Position numbers and translations under genes: made by a program | Assembly: GCA_050012775.1 (NCBI GenBank) | Contig: JBEKGN010000018.1 | Span: forward strand, 32,184-96,183 | Length of the DNA stretch: 64,000 nt | DNA from: Roseiarcus sp050012775 | Lineage (GTDB): Bacteria; Pseudomonadota; Alphaproteobacteria; Rhizobiales; Beijerinckiaceae | Direction: 5' to 3' | In this document: one piece after another, positions 42,243 through 50,364 of the stretch | Layout of the letters: every line of letters begins with the position of its first letter | Numbering within the stretch: position 1 is the stretch's first letter | The notes under the pieces: generated by a model | The model's database searches: none | What the model saw: the letters and a program-made list of their open reading frames with translations, nothing else | Told to the model about the DNA's origin: nothing

Positions 42243-43121
42243 CTGAAAAGGTCGCTAGCCAATCGTCTCAAGGAGCGACGGATCCTCGTGGCGCCGGGCG
42301 TCTTCGACATGGTGTCGCTGAAGCTTGCCGACACCGTGGGTTTCGAAGCGCTCTACGTCACCGGCTACGGCGTGGTCGCGTCTCATCTGGGCCTACCGGA
42401 CGCCGGGCTCGCGACCTACACCGACATGGTCGGGAGAGTGGGCGCCATGGCGGCCATGGCGGCGACGCCACTCATCGCAGACGGCGATACCGGCTACGGA
42501 GGTCTCATCAATATCCGCCACACCGTGCGCGGCTACGAGGCCGCCGGCGCCGCGGCGATCCAGCTCGAGGACCAGGAATTCCCCAAGAAATGCGGCCACA
42601 CGCCTGGGCGCCGGGTTATCGCTGTCGAAGACATGCGCCAACGGATCGAAGTCGCCGTCGAAGCCCGCAGCGATCCCGAGTTCCTGATCGTCGCGCGCAC
42701 GGACGCGCGCAGTTCGCTCGGTCTTGACGAGGCGTTGCGGCGCGGGGAAGCCTACGTCAAGGCGGGCGCCGACGTTCTCTTCATCGAATCGCCCGAGAGC
42801 GAAGCGGAGATGGCCCGGATCGGTCGCAGCTTCGACGTTCCGTTGCTGGCCAATATGGTCGAAGGCGGACGCACGCCGCTCTTGCCTGCGCGCAGGCTGG
42901 AGGAATTGGGCTTTCGCATTGCGATCTTTCCCGTCGCCGGTCTGCTTGCCGCAGCGGCCGCGCTGCAACGCGTCTACCGTCGCCTGAGCGAATCCGGCAA
43001 TTCAGCGGGCGGCGCCGACACGTACTTTCCCTTCGCGGAATTCAACAAATTGATGGGCTTTGAAGAAATCTGGGAGTTCGAACGCAAGCACGCTGAATCC
43101 CCCAAGCCAGGAGAAACGTGA
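42243..43121 (+). CDS. Isocitrate lyase/PEP mutase superfamily enzyme, probable CTG start
   Basis: Lyase of 292 aa if translated from CTG 42243. Signature parts are ADGDTGYGG and the catalytic loop KKCGHTPGRRV (Lys-Lys-Cys-Gly-His at 115-119). Members cleave 2-methylisocitrate, dimethylmalate or oxaloacetate. The family N-terminus (about 15 residues before VAPGVFD) is encoded upstream of the GTG at 42288. In that frame the only start-like codon with a ribosome site is CTG 42243, six bases after AGGGAGG. The stop overlaps the next gene (TGATG). Substrate unknown; divergent from the 2-oxoacid dehydrogenase operon, which could use its 2-oxoacid product. Confidence 0.78.
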   Translation: MKRSLANRLKERRILVAPGVFDMVSLKLADTVGFEALYVTGYGVVASHLGLPDAGLATYTDMVGRVGAMAAMAATPLIADGDTGYGGLINIRHTVRGYEAAGAAAIQLEDQEFPKKCGHTPGRRVIAVEDMRQRIEVAVEARSDPEFLIVARTDARSSLGLDEALRRGEAYVKAGADVLFIESPESEAEMARIGRSFDVPLLANMVEGGRTPLLPARRLEELGFRIAIFPVAGLLAAAAALQRVYRRLSESGNSAGGADTYFPFAEFNKLMGFEEIWEFERKHAESPKPGET

Positions 43122-43546
43122 TGGTCCTCGTCAAGAAGAGCATAGACATTGCAACCGCGCAGCGGGCGGTCGCCGCCGCGGCCAAAAAGGCGAGCGAACT
43201 CGGCCTGAAGATGTGCATCGCCGTCAGCGACGAGAGCGGCGACCTCAAGGCCTTCGAGCGCATGGACGGCGCTCCCAAGCTTTCCATTGAGATTGCCGAG
43301 AACAAGGCGTTCACCGCCGCCTCCTACAGCATGCCGACTCATGTCTGGTACGAGTTCATCAAGGACGATCCGCCGCTGCTCCACGGCATCACCCATACGC
43401 CGCGGCTTGTCATTTATGGCGGCGGATTCCCCATCGTGCTCGAAGGCGAGGTCGTCGGGGCGATCGGCATCAGCGGAGGCCACTACAAGCAGGACATGGA
43501 ATGCGCCCGCGCCGCGCTCGCGGCGATTGGCGCTGAAGCGAAGTGA
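43121..43546 (+). CDS. GlcG/HbpS family heme-binding-like protein
   Basis: Protein of 141 aa in the GlcG/HbpS/PduO-C fold family: ITAxxAAxKAxELG-like start (DIATAQRAVAAAAKKASELG), the strand with MCIAVSDESGDLKAFERMDG, and the C-terminal GGGFPIVLEGEVVGAIGISG. ATG 43121 overlaps the lyase stop, with AGGAGAAACG upstream. Members accompany glycolate, dicarboxylate and aromatic operons; heme binding is known for HbpS, but the role here is not known. Confidence 0.8.
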   Translation: MVLVKKSIDIATAQRAVAAAAKKASELGLKMCIAVSDESGDLKAFERMDGAPKLSIEIAENKAFTAASYSMPTHVWYEFIKDDPPLLHGITHTPRLVIYGGGFPIVLEGEVVGAIGISGGHYKQDMECARAALAAIGAEAK

Positions 43547-43585
43547 GCTGCATCGCCGCAGGATACGGGGCTGAGGGCGGCATGC

Positions 43586-43605
43586 GGTAATCGACCTCGA
43601 TTACC
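43586..43605. terminator. Short hairpin after the GlcG/HbpS gene
   Basis: GGTAATCG / CGATTACC with loop ACCT, 40 bases behind the stop. A T-run is lacking, so termination is only possible, not certain. Confidence 0.35.
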
Positions 43606-43714
43606 CTGAAATGCCTGTCACTCAGCACCGAAGGCGGGACCCCCGCAGCGTCGCAGTCAACCGTTTGATCTCGCGCCGTAATATCTGTTTACGCGGGATC
43701 CCGATAGGCGCCGA

Positions 43715-43835
43715 TCGTGTCCCAGCTGGTGGTGTAGCAGGGACGGAGCAAGCCGCTCGCTCGCTACGGCGCTATCGGGAGCGCGCTTCGCGAGCGGCTT
43801 GCTCCGTCCCTGCTACACCACTACCGGGGACACGA
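43715..43835. repeat. 121-bp hairpin element (MITE/REP-like)
   Basis: Perfect 32-base arms (43729-43760 and 43790-43821) around a 29-base centre. Outside them a second inverted match, TCGTGTCCC (43715-43723) and GGGGACACGA (43826-43835), forms terminal repeats. No coding capacity. The architecture is that of a non-autonomous mobile element or large REP palindrome. Confidence 0.75.
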
Positions 43836-43893
43836 CCCCCATTCATGTTGCGTCTCATGTTGCGCGGAATTTGCCGCAAAGCTATGCGACATG

Positions 43894-43920
43894 AAAAAGG
43901 CCGCCCTTTCGGGACGACCT
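43894..43920 (-). terminator. Terminator of the tRNA-Tyr gene
   Basis: On the minus strand AGGTCGTCC pairs with GGGCGGCCT (nine pairs, two G-T) around CGAAA, followed by TTTTTCAT. It lies 27 bases after the tRNA 3' end. Confidence 0.8.
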
Positions 43921-43946
43921 CTCGCATAAGCGGTTGATTTAATTGA

Positions 43947-44031
43947 TGGTGGGGGAGGTAGGACTCGAACCTACGAAGGCTAAGCCAGCGGATTTACAGT
44001 CCGCCCCCTTTGCCGCTCGGGACACTCCCCC
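43947..44031 (-). tRNA. tRNA-Tyr (anticodon GTA)
   Basis: Class II tRNA with a long variable arm. Acceptor stem GGGGGAG/CTCCCCC, D-arm GTCCCGAGCGGCAAAGGGG, anticodon loop CTGTAAA reading GTA between GGCGGA and TCCGCT, and T-arm GTAGGTTCGAGTCCTAC. Discriminator A and encoded CCA are included. Confidence 0.96.
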
Positions 44032-44057
44032 AGATCCATCGGCGCGAGGCCGCGGAC

Positions 44058-44083
44058 GAAAACGCCTCGGCGGAGCCGAGGCG
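44058..44083 (-). terminator. Rho-independent terminator after prfB
   Basis: On the minus strand a perfect stem CGCCTCGGC-TCC-GCCGAGGCG is followed by TTTTCG. It stands between prfB and the tRNA-Tyr gene. Confidence 0.75.
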
Positions 44084-44232
44084 CGGTCGGGTGGCCTTAT
44101 CTTGCGCCGCGCCATGCCCTGTCAACTGCAAAATATCTCGGGGCGGCCGCGGCGCCTCTCAACTCGACCGCCACGCGCGCAGCCCGAGAACGCCGCTTGC
44201 CGCTGGGATCGGCGAGGACCGTCGTCCCTCCC

Positions 44233-45361
44233 CTATTCCACGTCCTCCACCGTCACGGTGCGCCCGGAAAGCCGCTGGGCCAGCGAAGCCTCCATGAACG
44301 CGTCGAGGTCGCCGTCGAGCACCTCCGCGGGCGTGCCCGAGACATGGCCGGTGCGCAGGTCCTTGACCATCTGATAGGGCTGCAGCACGTAGGAACGGAT
44401 CTGGTGGCCCCAGCCGATGTCGGTCTTCGAGGCCGCGTCGGCGTTGATCTTAGCCTCGCGCAGCTCCAGCTCCCGCTCGTAGAGGCGCGCGCGCAGCATG
44501 TTCCAGGCTGTGGCGCGATTCTTGTGCTGCGAACGCTCCATCTGGCAGGCCACGACGATGCCGGTTGGGATATGGGTGATGCGCACCGCCGATTCGGTCT
44601 TGTTGACGTGCTGCCCGCCGGCGCCCGAGGCGCGGTAGGTGTCGATGCGGCAATCGCCTTCGTTGATGTCGACGTGGATGCGGTCGTCGACCACCGGATA
44701 GACCCAAACGGAGGCGAAGCTGGTGTGCCGGCGCGCGTTGGAATCGAAGGGCGAAATGCGCACGAGCCGGTGCACGCCCGATTCGGTCTTCAGCCAGCCG
44801 TGGGCGTTATGGCCTTTGACGACGATCGTCGCCGACTTGATGCCGGCTTCGTCGCCCGCCGTCTCCTCGATCACTTCGACGTCGAATTTCCGCCGCTCGC
44901 CCCAGCGGATGTACATGCGCAGCAGCATGCGCGCCCAATCGCAGCTTTCGGTGCCGCCGGCGCCCGAATGGATTTCGACGTAACTGTCGTTGCCGTCGGC
45001 TTCGCCTGACAGCAGCGCCTCCATCTGGCGGCGCTCGCCTTCGGCTTTCAGCGCCTTGAGTTGGGCGACGCCCTCCGCCTCGGTCTCCGCGTCGCCTTCG
45101 GCCTCCCCGAGTTCGACCAGCGTCGCCGCGTCGTCGAGATCGCGTTCGATCTTCGTCACCGAGCCGAGGCGGTCCTCCAGCATCGTGCGTTCGCGCATCA
45201 GCTTTTGCGCGGCTTCAGGATCGTTCCACAGCGCCGGGTCTTCGGATTTGGCGTTGAGTTCGGCTAATCGGCGCGTCGCGGCGTCGACGTCAAAGATGCC
45301 TCCTCAGCAGTCCCACGGACTGCTTGATCGTTTCGACGAGCTGTTCGGCTTCGGCGCGCAT
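44233..45361 (-). CDS. prfB: Peptide chain release factor 2, with programmed +1 frameshift
   Basis: RF2 of 375 residues made from two frames. The first starts at ATG 45361 and ends after 23 codons at TGA 45290-45292. The site reads AGGAGG CAT CTT TGA C, so the SD-like AGGAGG is three bases before CTT, exactly as in E. coli prfB. Slippage at CTT joins the main frame (45291 down to 44233). The main part has SPFDSNARRH, which contains the RF2 tripeptide SPF for UGA/UAA reading, and GAGGQHVNKTESAVRI with the catalytic GGQ. RF2 recognises the in-frame UGA, so the product controls its own synthesis. Confidence 0.95.
45289..45307 (-). promoter_or_regulatory. prfB recoding site
   Basis: Minus-strand AGGAGG (45299-45304), spacer CAT, slippery CTT (45293-45295) and TGA (45290-45292) followed by C. 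This is the classical autoregulatory +1 frameshift cassette. Confidence 0.95.
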
Positions 45362-45450
45362 GACTTGAACCTGACTCTTGAATCGGCGCGCAAACTAGTG
45401 CGCGAGGCCGGCGATGTAAACGTCCGGCGGAGCGGCGCCTGTCGTCGGAC

Positions 45451-47868
45451 TCAATAGAGCCCGCCGGTCCCCGCGCCCACCGCCTTTTCGACGTCGGGCG
45501 ACGCGCTCGACGCGTCGGCCGCGCCCTCTCCCGCCACGTACGAGTCGGGCGGCGACGTGCCGGGCTTGAACGCCTCCTCGATCGATCCCGCCCCGCTCGA
45601 GCGCATGCCGGTGTGCACGTCGACCGAAATCAGCTTGATGCCCGGCGGCACGCGGAACGGCGTATCCGGCACGTCCTTCAGCGCCATCTTCATGAAGTCG
45701 CGAAAGATCGGAGCGGTGTAGAGCGCGGCCTGAGCGCTGTCGCCGAGCGAGCGCGGCTTGTCGTAGCCCATGAACACGCCGAACGCGAGGTTCGGGGAAA
45801 AGCCGACGAACCACAAATCCTTGGCTTCGTTGGTCGTGCCGGTCTTGCCCGCCAGAGTGCGCTTGAGCTCGCTGATCGCAATGCCGGTCCCCCGCTGGAT
45901 CACGCCCTGCATGATCGAGGTGATCTGATAGGCGGTCAGCGGATCGATCACCTGCTCGCGCTTGTCGATGATCTTGGGCTCGTCCTGGTTGTCCCATTTG
46001 GCCGCGTCGCAGCCCTGGCAGATGCGCTCGTCGTGCTTGTAGATCGTGTTGCCCCAGCGGTCCTGGATGCGATCGATCAGCGTCGCCTTGATGCGCTTGC
46101 CGCCGTTGTCGAACATCGAATAGGCGGTGACCATGCGCAGCACCGTCGTCTCGCCCGCCCCGAGCGACATCGACAGGAAGGGCGGAAGATTGTCGTAGAT
46201 GCCGAAGCGCTTGGCGTATTCGACGATCAGCGGCATGCCGATGTCGCGCGCCAGGCGCACCGTCATCTGGTTGATCGAATGCTCGACGCCGTAACGCAGC
46301 GTGTGCGGGCCGCCCGACTTCCCCTCGAAATTCTCCGGCCTCCAGATTTCGCCGTTGCCCTGGTCGATTTCGATCGGCTCGTCGAGAACGATCGAGGACG
46401 GCGTGTAGCCGTTGTCGAGCGCCGCCGCGTAAACCAGCGGTTTGAACGACGAGCCGGGCTGGCGCTGCGCCTGGGTGGCGCGATTGAATTCCGACTGATC
46501 GTAGGAGAAGCCGCCGACCATCGCCAGAACGCGGCCGGTGAACGGGTCCATCGCGACGCAGGCGCCGGACACTTCGGGAATCTGCCGCAGACGGAATTCC
46601 CCGGCTTTCCCGGCCACCGGCTCGACGTAGACGACGTCGCCGGGCTTGGCCAGCGTCTTCGGTTTCCGCCCGGTCCATTTCATGCCGTCTGGGGTCACCG
46701 TGCCCGTCTCGCGATTCGGGCCGAGCGCGCCCGACTTGTCGTGCTCCGGCTGCAGGCCGATGCGTATCGACGTATCGGCGACGTCGAGCACCACCGCGAG
46801 GCGCCAGGGCTTGATGTCGCCGTATTCGGGAATGTCGCCGAGCGGCAGGCCCCAATCCTGGCCGAGGTCAATCGTCTTGACCGTGCCGTGCCAGCCATGG
46901 GCCTCGTCGTAGCGCACGAGGCCGTCGACCAAAGCCTTCCGCGCCATCAGCTGCATTTTCGGATCGAGCGTGGTGCGCACCGACAGGCCGCCCTCATAAA
47001 GCTTCTGCTCGCCGTAGCGCTCGGACAATTCGCGGCGCACTTCCTCGGCGAAGAAGCCGGCGGCGATCGAATTGGGCGTCAGCGCGCGAGGCGTGACGGT
47101 CAGCGGCTCGGCGCGCGCGACTTTAGCCTGTTCGGCGCTGATGTAGCCGTCTTCCGCCATGCGGCCGATCACGTAATTGCGCCGCTCGATCGCACGGTCA
47201 TGGTTGCGGAACGGATTGAGCGCGCTCGGCTCCTTGGGCAAGGCGGCGAGATAGGCGACTTCGGCGACGGTCAATTCGTTCACCGACTTGTCGAAGTAAT
47301 TGAGCGCCGCGGCGGCGACGCCGTAATTGCTCAGGCCGAGATAGATTTCGTTGAGATAGAGTTCGAGGATCTTATCCTTGGAATAAGCCGTCTCGATGCG
47401 CAGGCTCAGCAGGATTTCGCGAATCTTGCGCTCGAAGGTCCGATCCGCGGTCAGCAAGAAGTTCTTGGCGACTTGCTGGGTGATCGTCGAAGCGCCCTGC
47501 ACGCGCTTCGACCCCTGCATAAACACGAAGGCGGCGCGTAGGATGCCCTCAGGGTCGAAGCCGCGGTGGGAATAGAAATTCTTGTCCTCGGCCGCGATGA
47601 AGGCGTTCTTGACCAGCGGCGGAATGGCCGCCGAAGGCAGATAAAGACGACGCTCGCGCGCATATTCGGCCAGAAGGCTGCCGTCGGCGGCGTGAACGCG
47701 CGTCATGACCGGCGGCTCGTAATTCTTCAACTGGGTATAGTCGGGCAGGTCCTGCTCGAACTTCCAGATGACGGCGGCGACGACGGCCGCCGCGACGACG
47801 AAGACGATGGCGCCCGTCGCGAACACGAAACCGAGGAAACGGGCGATGCCGCGCATGTTTCGATCCAA
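45451..47868 (-). CDS. mrcA: Penicillin-binding protein 1A (bifunctional transglycosylase/transpeptidase)
   Basis: Class A PBP (805 aa). A single membrane anchor spans about residues 13-35. The GT51 domain has the catalytic Glu94 in EDKNFYSHRG and STITQQVAKNFLL. An inserted OB-like region follows. The transpeptidase domain shows SSFK (GSSFKPLVYAA), SIN and KTGTTN. The start may be ATG 47868 or the ATG four codons later. It builds and cross-links peptidoglycan in the periplasm. The C-terminal tail is rich in Ala, Ser and Gly. Next to amiC, as in most Hyphomicrobiales. Confidence 0.93.
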   Translation of the reverse strand: MDRNMRGIARFLGFVFATGAIVFVVAAAVVAAVIWKFEQDLPDYTQLKNYEPPVMTRVHAADGSLLAEYARERRLYLPSAAIPPLVKNAFIAAEDKNFYSHRGFDPEGILRAAFVFMQGSKRVQGASTITQQVAKNFLLTADRTFERKIREILLSLRIETAYSKDKILELYLNEIYLGLSNYGVAAAALNYFDKSVNELTVAEVAYLAALPKEPSALNPFRNHDRAIERRNYVIGRMAEDGYISAEQAKVARAEPLTVTPRALTPNSIAAGFFAEEVRRELSERYGEQKLYEGGLSVRTTLDPKMQLMARKALVDGLVRYDEAHGWHGTVKTIDLGQDWGLPLGDIPEYGDIKPWRLAVVLDVADTSIRIGLQPEHDKSGALGPNRETGTVTPDGMKWTGRKPKTLAKPGDVVYVEPVAGKAGEFRLRQIPEVSGACVAMDPFTGRVLAMVGGFSYDQSEFNRATQAQRQPGSSFKPLVYAAALDNGYTPSSIVLDEPIEIDQGNGEIWRPENFEGKSGGPHTLRYGVEHSINQMTVRLARDIGMPLIVEYAKRFGIYDNLPPFLSMSLGAGETTVLRMVTAYSMFDNGGKRIKATLIDRIQDRWGNTIYKHDERICQGCDAAKWDNQDEPKIIDKREQVIDPLTAYQITSIMQGVIQRGTGIAISELKRTLAGKTGTTNEAKDLWFVGFSPNLAFGVFMGYDKPRSLGDSAQAALYTAPIFRDFMKMALKDVPDTPFRVPPGIKLISVDVHTGMRSSGAGSIEEAFKPGTSPPDSYVAGEGAADASSASPDVEKAVGAGTGGLY

Positions 47869-48077
47869 GACCTTCTCAGGCCCGACGACGATCCGTTGAC
47901 AGATCGGCCCCAGGCGATTCTCGCGCGCTCCTTATCGCAAAGCGCGCGCTTTGTCAGGAAATTGCGGCTCTTGACCGGCGCCCACGCGTTCATGTCGGTC
48001 GCGACTGCGGCGAAACTATGAAGCCGACGCGGCCTTGGGGCGTCTCGACACGGTCGGCGCGGCCCGCCGCCTCGATT

Positions 48078-49439
48078 TCACGGCGTCCGCCCGTCGGCGC
48101 CTTGTTGGGCCGCCAGATTTTTTTGGTTCGCCGCCTCGGCCGCGGTCAATTTGTCCGACGCGGCGACGGCGTCCCCTGCTTTGGGCGCCCCCTCCCCATC
48201 GTTTCGCGCGGGAGCGAAGAACCGGTCGACCGCATTCGCCATAGCGCTCGCGGTCTTGGCGCGCCAATCCGGAGAGCTCATCGCCTGGACGTCCTGCGCG
48301 TTGGAGAGGTAGCCGAGTTCGACGAGCACGGATGGGAAGTCCGGCGCCTTGAGCACGACGAAACCAGCCGAACGCTCGGGATTGTGATTGAGCCGCGCCG
48401 CGCCCTGCAACTGCTCGACCACCCCGCGCGAGAAAATATGCGCGTAAGCGCGCGTCTCGCGCCGCTTGAGATCGAACAGGATGTCGGCGACGCCGACCGC
48501 TTCCGCCTTCTGTTCGACCCCGGCGGTCTTGTCGGCCGCGTTCTCGCGTTCGGCGATGCGCGCGGCCTCCGCGTCGGAGGCGCGCTCGGAACAGGTGTAG
48601 ACCGTCGCGCCGGACACGTCCGCAGCGGCCTCGCCGAGCGTGTCGGCGTGAATCGAGACGAACAGCGCCGCTTTCGCCTCGAGCGCGATGCGAACGCGGT
48701 CCTCGAGCGAAACGAATTCGTCGCCGTGGCGCGTCAGCACGACCTTGAATCGATTCTTGGCCTCGAGCCGCCGCTTGAGCTCGAGCGCATAGTCGTAAAC
48801 AATGGTCTTCTCGACCGCGCCGCCGACGCCATAAGCGCCGCCGTCGACGCCGCCATGCCCGGGATCGATCACGATCACCGGCGGGCCCGACCCGGACCCG
48901 GCCGCGACCTCTTCCGGGGAGACCGGCGCGCTTAGCGCGCCCGCCGCCGCCTGGCGCGCCGCCGAGGCGAAGGCGCTGGCCTCGCAACGCTTCAATTCGA
49001 TGACGAGGCGCGAAGGCGCCGAACCCTTGGCGATGGGCGTCGTCTCCACTTTCGCGACGCAGCCGGGCCGCGCCAAATCGATGACGACACGCGATTTTCC
49101 GGCGCCGAACAGGCCGAAGCGAAACGCCTTGACGATCGCGTCGGAGCGCCGCGGCGCCGCGCGTCCAAGCGCCGGATCGAGCTGAAAGTTCACTTCCCCA
49201 AGGTCGACGACGACGCGATTGGGATCGGCCATCGCGTGGGCGCTCGCCTCGACCGGCCCGGAAAGATCGAAGCTCAGCTTCGCCGTTTCACCGTCTTCGA
49301 GAAGGCGCGCCGCGACCGCGACGGGCGGCGCGGCGGCGTCCTCGGCGGCGACGGGCGCGCCCCACAGCAGCGTCACGACGCCGATCGCCGAGGCGAAGCG
49401 CCGCCTCGTCACGATCTTCGCATGCGCATGAAAAAGCAT
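48078..49439 (-). CDS. amiC: N-acetylmuramoyl-L-alanine amidase
   Basis: Periplasmic amidase (453 aa). The signal peptide runs to about residue 32 (RRRFASAIGVVTLLWGAPVA). An AMIN domain (about 40-150) targets the septum or peptidoglycan. The Amidase_3 domain begins VIVIDPGHGGVDGGAYG with the first zinc His, has the Glu of GAVEKTIVYDYAL, and the His of FVSIHADT. It cleaves the amide between MurNAc and L-Ala during daughter-cell separation. ATG 49439 is the start that places the signal peptide correctly; a longer upstream frame lacks one. Starts 925 bp from rne in the opposite direction. Confidence 0.9.
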   Translation of the reverse strand: MLFHAHAKIVTRRRFASAIGVVTLLWGAPVAAEDAAAPPVAVAARLLEDGETAKLSFDLSGPVEASAHAMADPNRVVVDLGEVNFQLDPALGRAAPRRSDAIVKAFRFGLFGAGKSRVVIDLARPGCVAKVETTPIAKGSAPSRLVIELKRCEASAFASAARQAAAGALSAPVSPEEVAAGSGSGPPVIVIDPGHGGVDGGAYGVGGAVEKTIVYDYALELKRRLEAKNRFKVVLTRHGDEFVSLEDRVRIALEAKAALFVSIHADTLGEAAADVSGATVYTCSERASDAEAARIAERENAADKTAGVEQKAEAVGVADILFDLKRRETRAYAHIFSRGVVEQLQGAARLNHNPERSAGFVVLKAPDFPSVLVELGYLSNAQDVQAMSSPDWRAKTASAMANAVDRFFAPARNDGEGAPKAGDAVAASDKLTAAEAANQKNLAAQQGADGRTP

Positions 49440-50364
49440 TCGTCTCAACCCTGGCCGCCGCCCACGGCCCTCCCGACGCCCATTCTTAACGCATAGCGCC
49501 GTCGGGGTTAATGATCGATGACGCCGCTTTGACGAAAGCCTCGTCGCGTGTCCGGCGGGCAACACGAGCTTCTTGTCGACGCGTTCGCGGAAAGCATCCG
49601 GCGCGCAGAGCCTCGTTCGGCCCATGGCGACGCAGGCGAACGAGCGCGGCCAGCGGCCGCGCCCATAACTGCCCCGGAAACGTGCCCGGGTCACCCGTGA
49701 AATGGCATAAATCCTTGGAAAGGTTACCTCGTTGAACAAGGGTCGCCAACGCTCGAAGCTTGCGTGAATGCAAGCGGCGTGCGGCCAGATCAACTGGACG
49801 TGACGGGAAATCGCTTGCCAACCCCGGCGGCGGCGCCTATGTAGGATCGTGTCGCATTCGGGTCGTTTCCGCGTCATCGGCCTCTTTCTAATCGCTTGGA
49901 CCAGCGATTCGAACTGGGGAGCGAATGCGGAAGGGAGTCGACGCGCGGGCGCATGACCGCCCCTTCCGCCGCCTTCCTTGCGCTAGCGATACGCTACGCG
50001 CAAGGCGTTCGCGGCCGAAAAGAGGGAATGCGCGTCGCCGGGCGAGAGCTCTGCGAGCGCGGCCGATGCGAGACGATGGCGCTTCAAAGGGCGCCCCTCG
50101 AATGGCGACGAGGCAATGCTCCGCCGAGTTTCAGGGTCGCGATGCTAGGGTCGCCAGAGAAAATCCGTTTCGCCGCGTTTCGGATCGCGCGGACGGATTT
50201 TCATGTCGGGCGTTCCCGCGCGAATCGCAATCGACGCGGGGCCGCGGCCCCGCCTGAATGGTTTTTCATCCCCGTATCCCCCAACATCGGCGCGCCGCGC
50301 TTGGTCTCTGATCGCCCCTCGAGGGCGTTGCAGGCCGCCCGGGCGCGCCCCAAGAGAGTTCAAC
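49440..50364. other. Long divergent leader between amiC and rne
   Basis: 925 bp. It must contain promoters for both genes and a long rne 5' leader, as is usual for autoregulated RNase E genes. A hairpin lies at 50159-50202. Several open frames occur, but they are GC-rich chance frames without family features. No clear -35/-10 pair was found. Confidence 0.55.
50159..50202 (+). promoter_or_regulatory. Hairpin in the rne leader
   Basis: Perfect ten-base arms GAAAATCCGT (50159-50168) and ACGGATTTTC (50193-50202), with an inner CCGCG/CGCGG pair. It lies 163 bases before the rne ATG and could be an RNase E autoregulation element. Confidence 0.4.

Noticed and set aside
44233..45361. Apparent frameshift in prfB as a pseudogene
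   Set aside because: The site has the full programmed +1 frameshift cassette, so the interruption is functional.
45613..47541. 642-codon plus-strand frame opposite mrcA
   Set aside because: Antisense to a gene with all class A PBP motifs. Composition is typical of a GC-skewed shadow.
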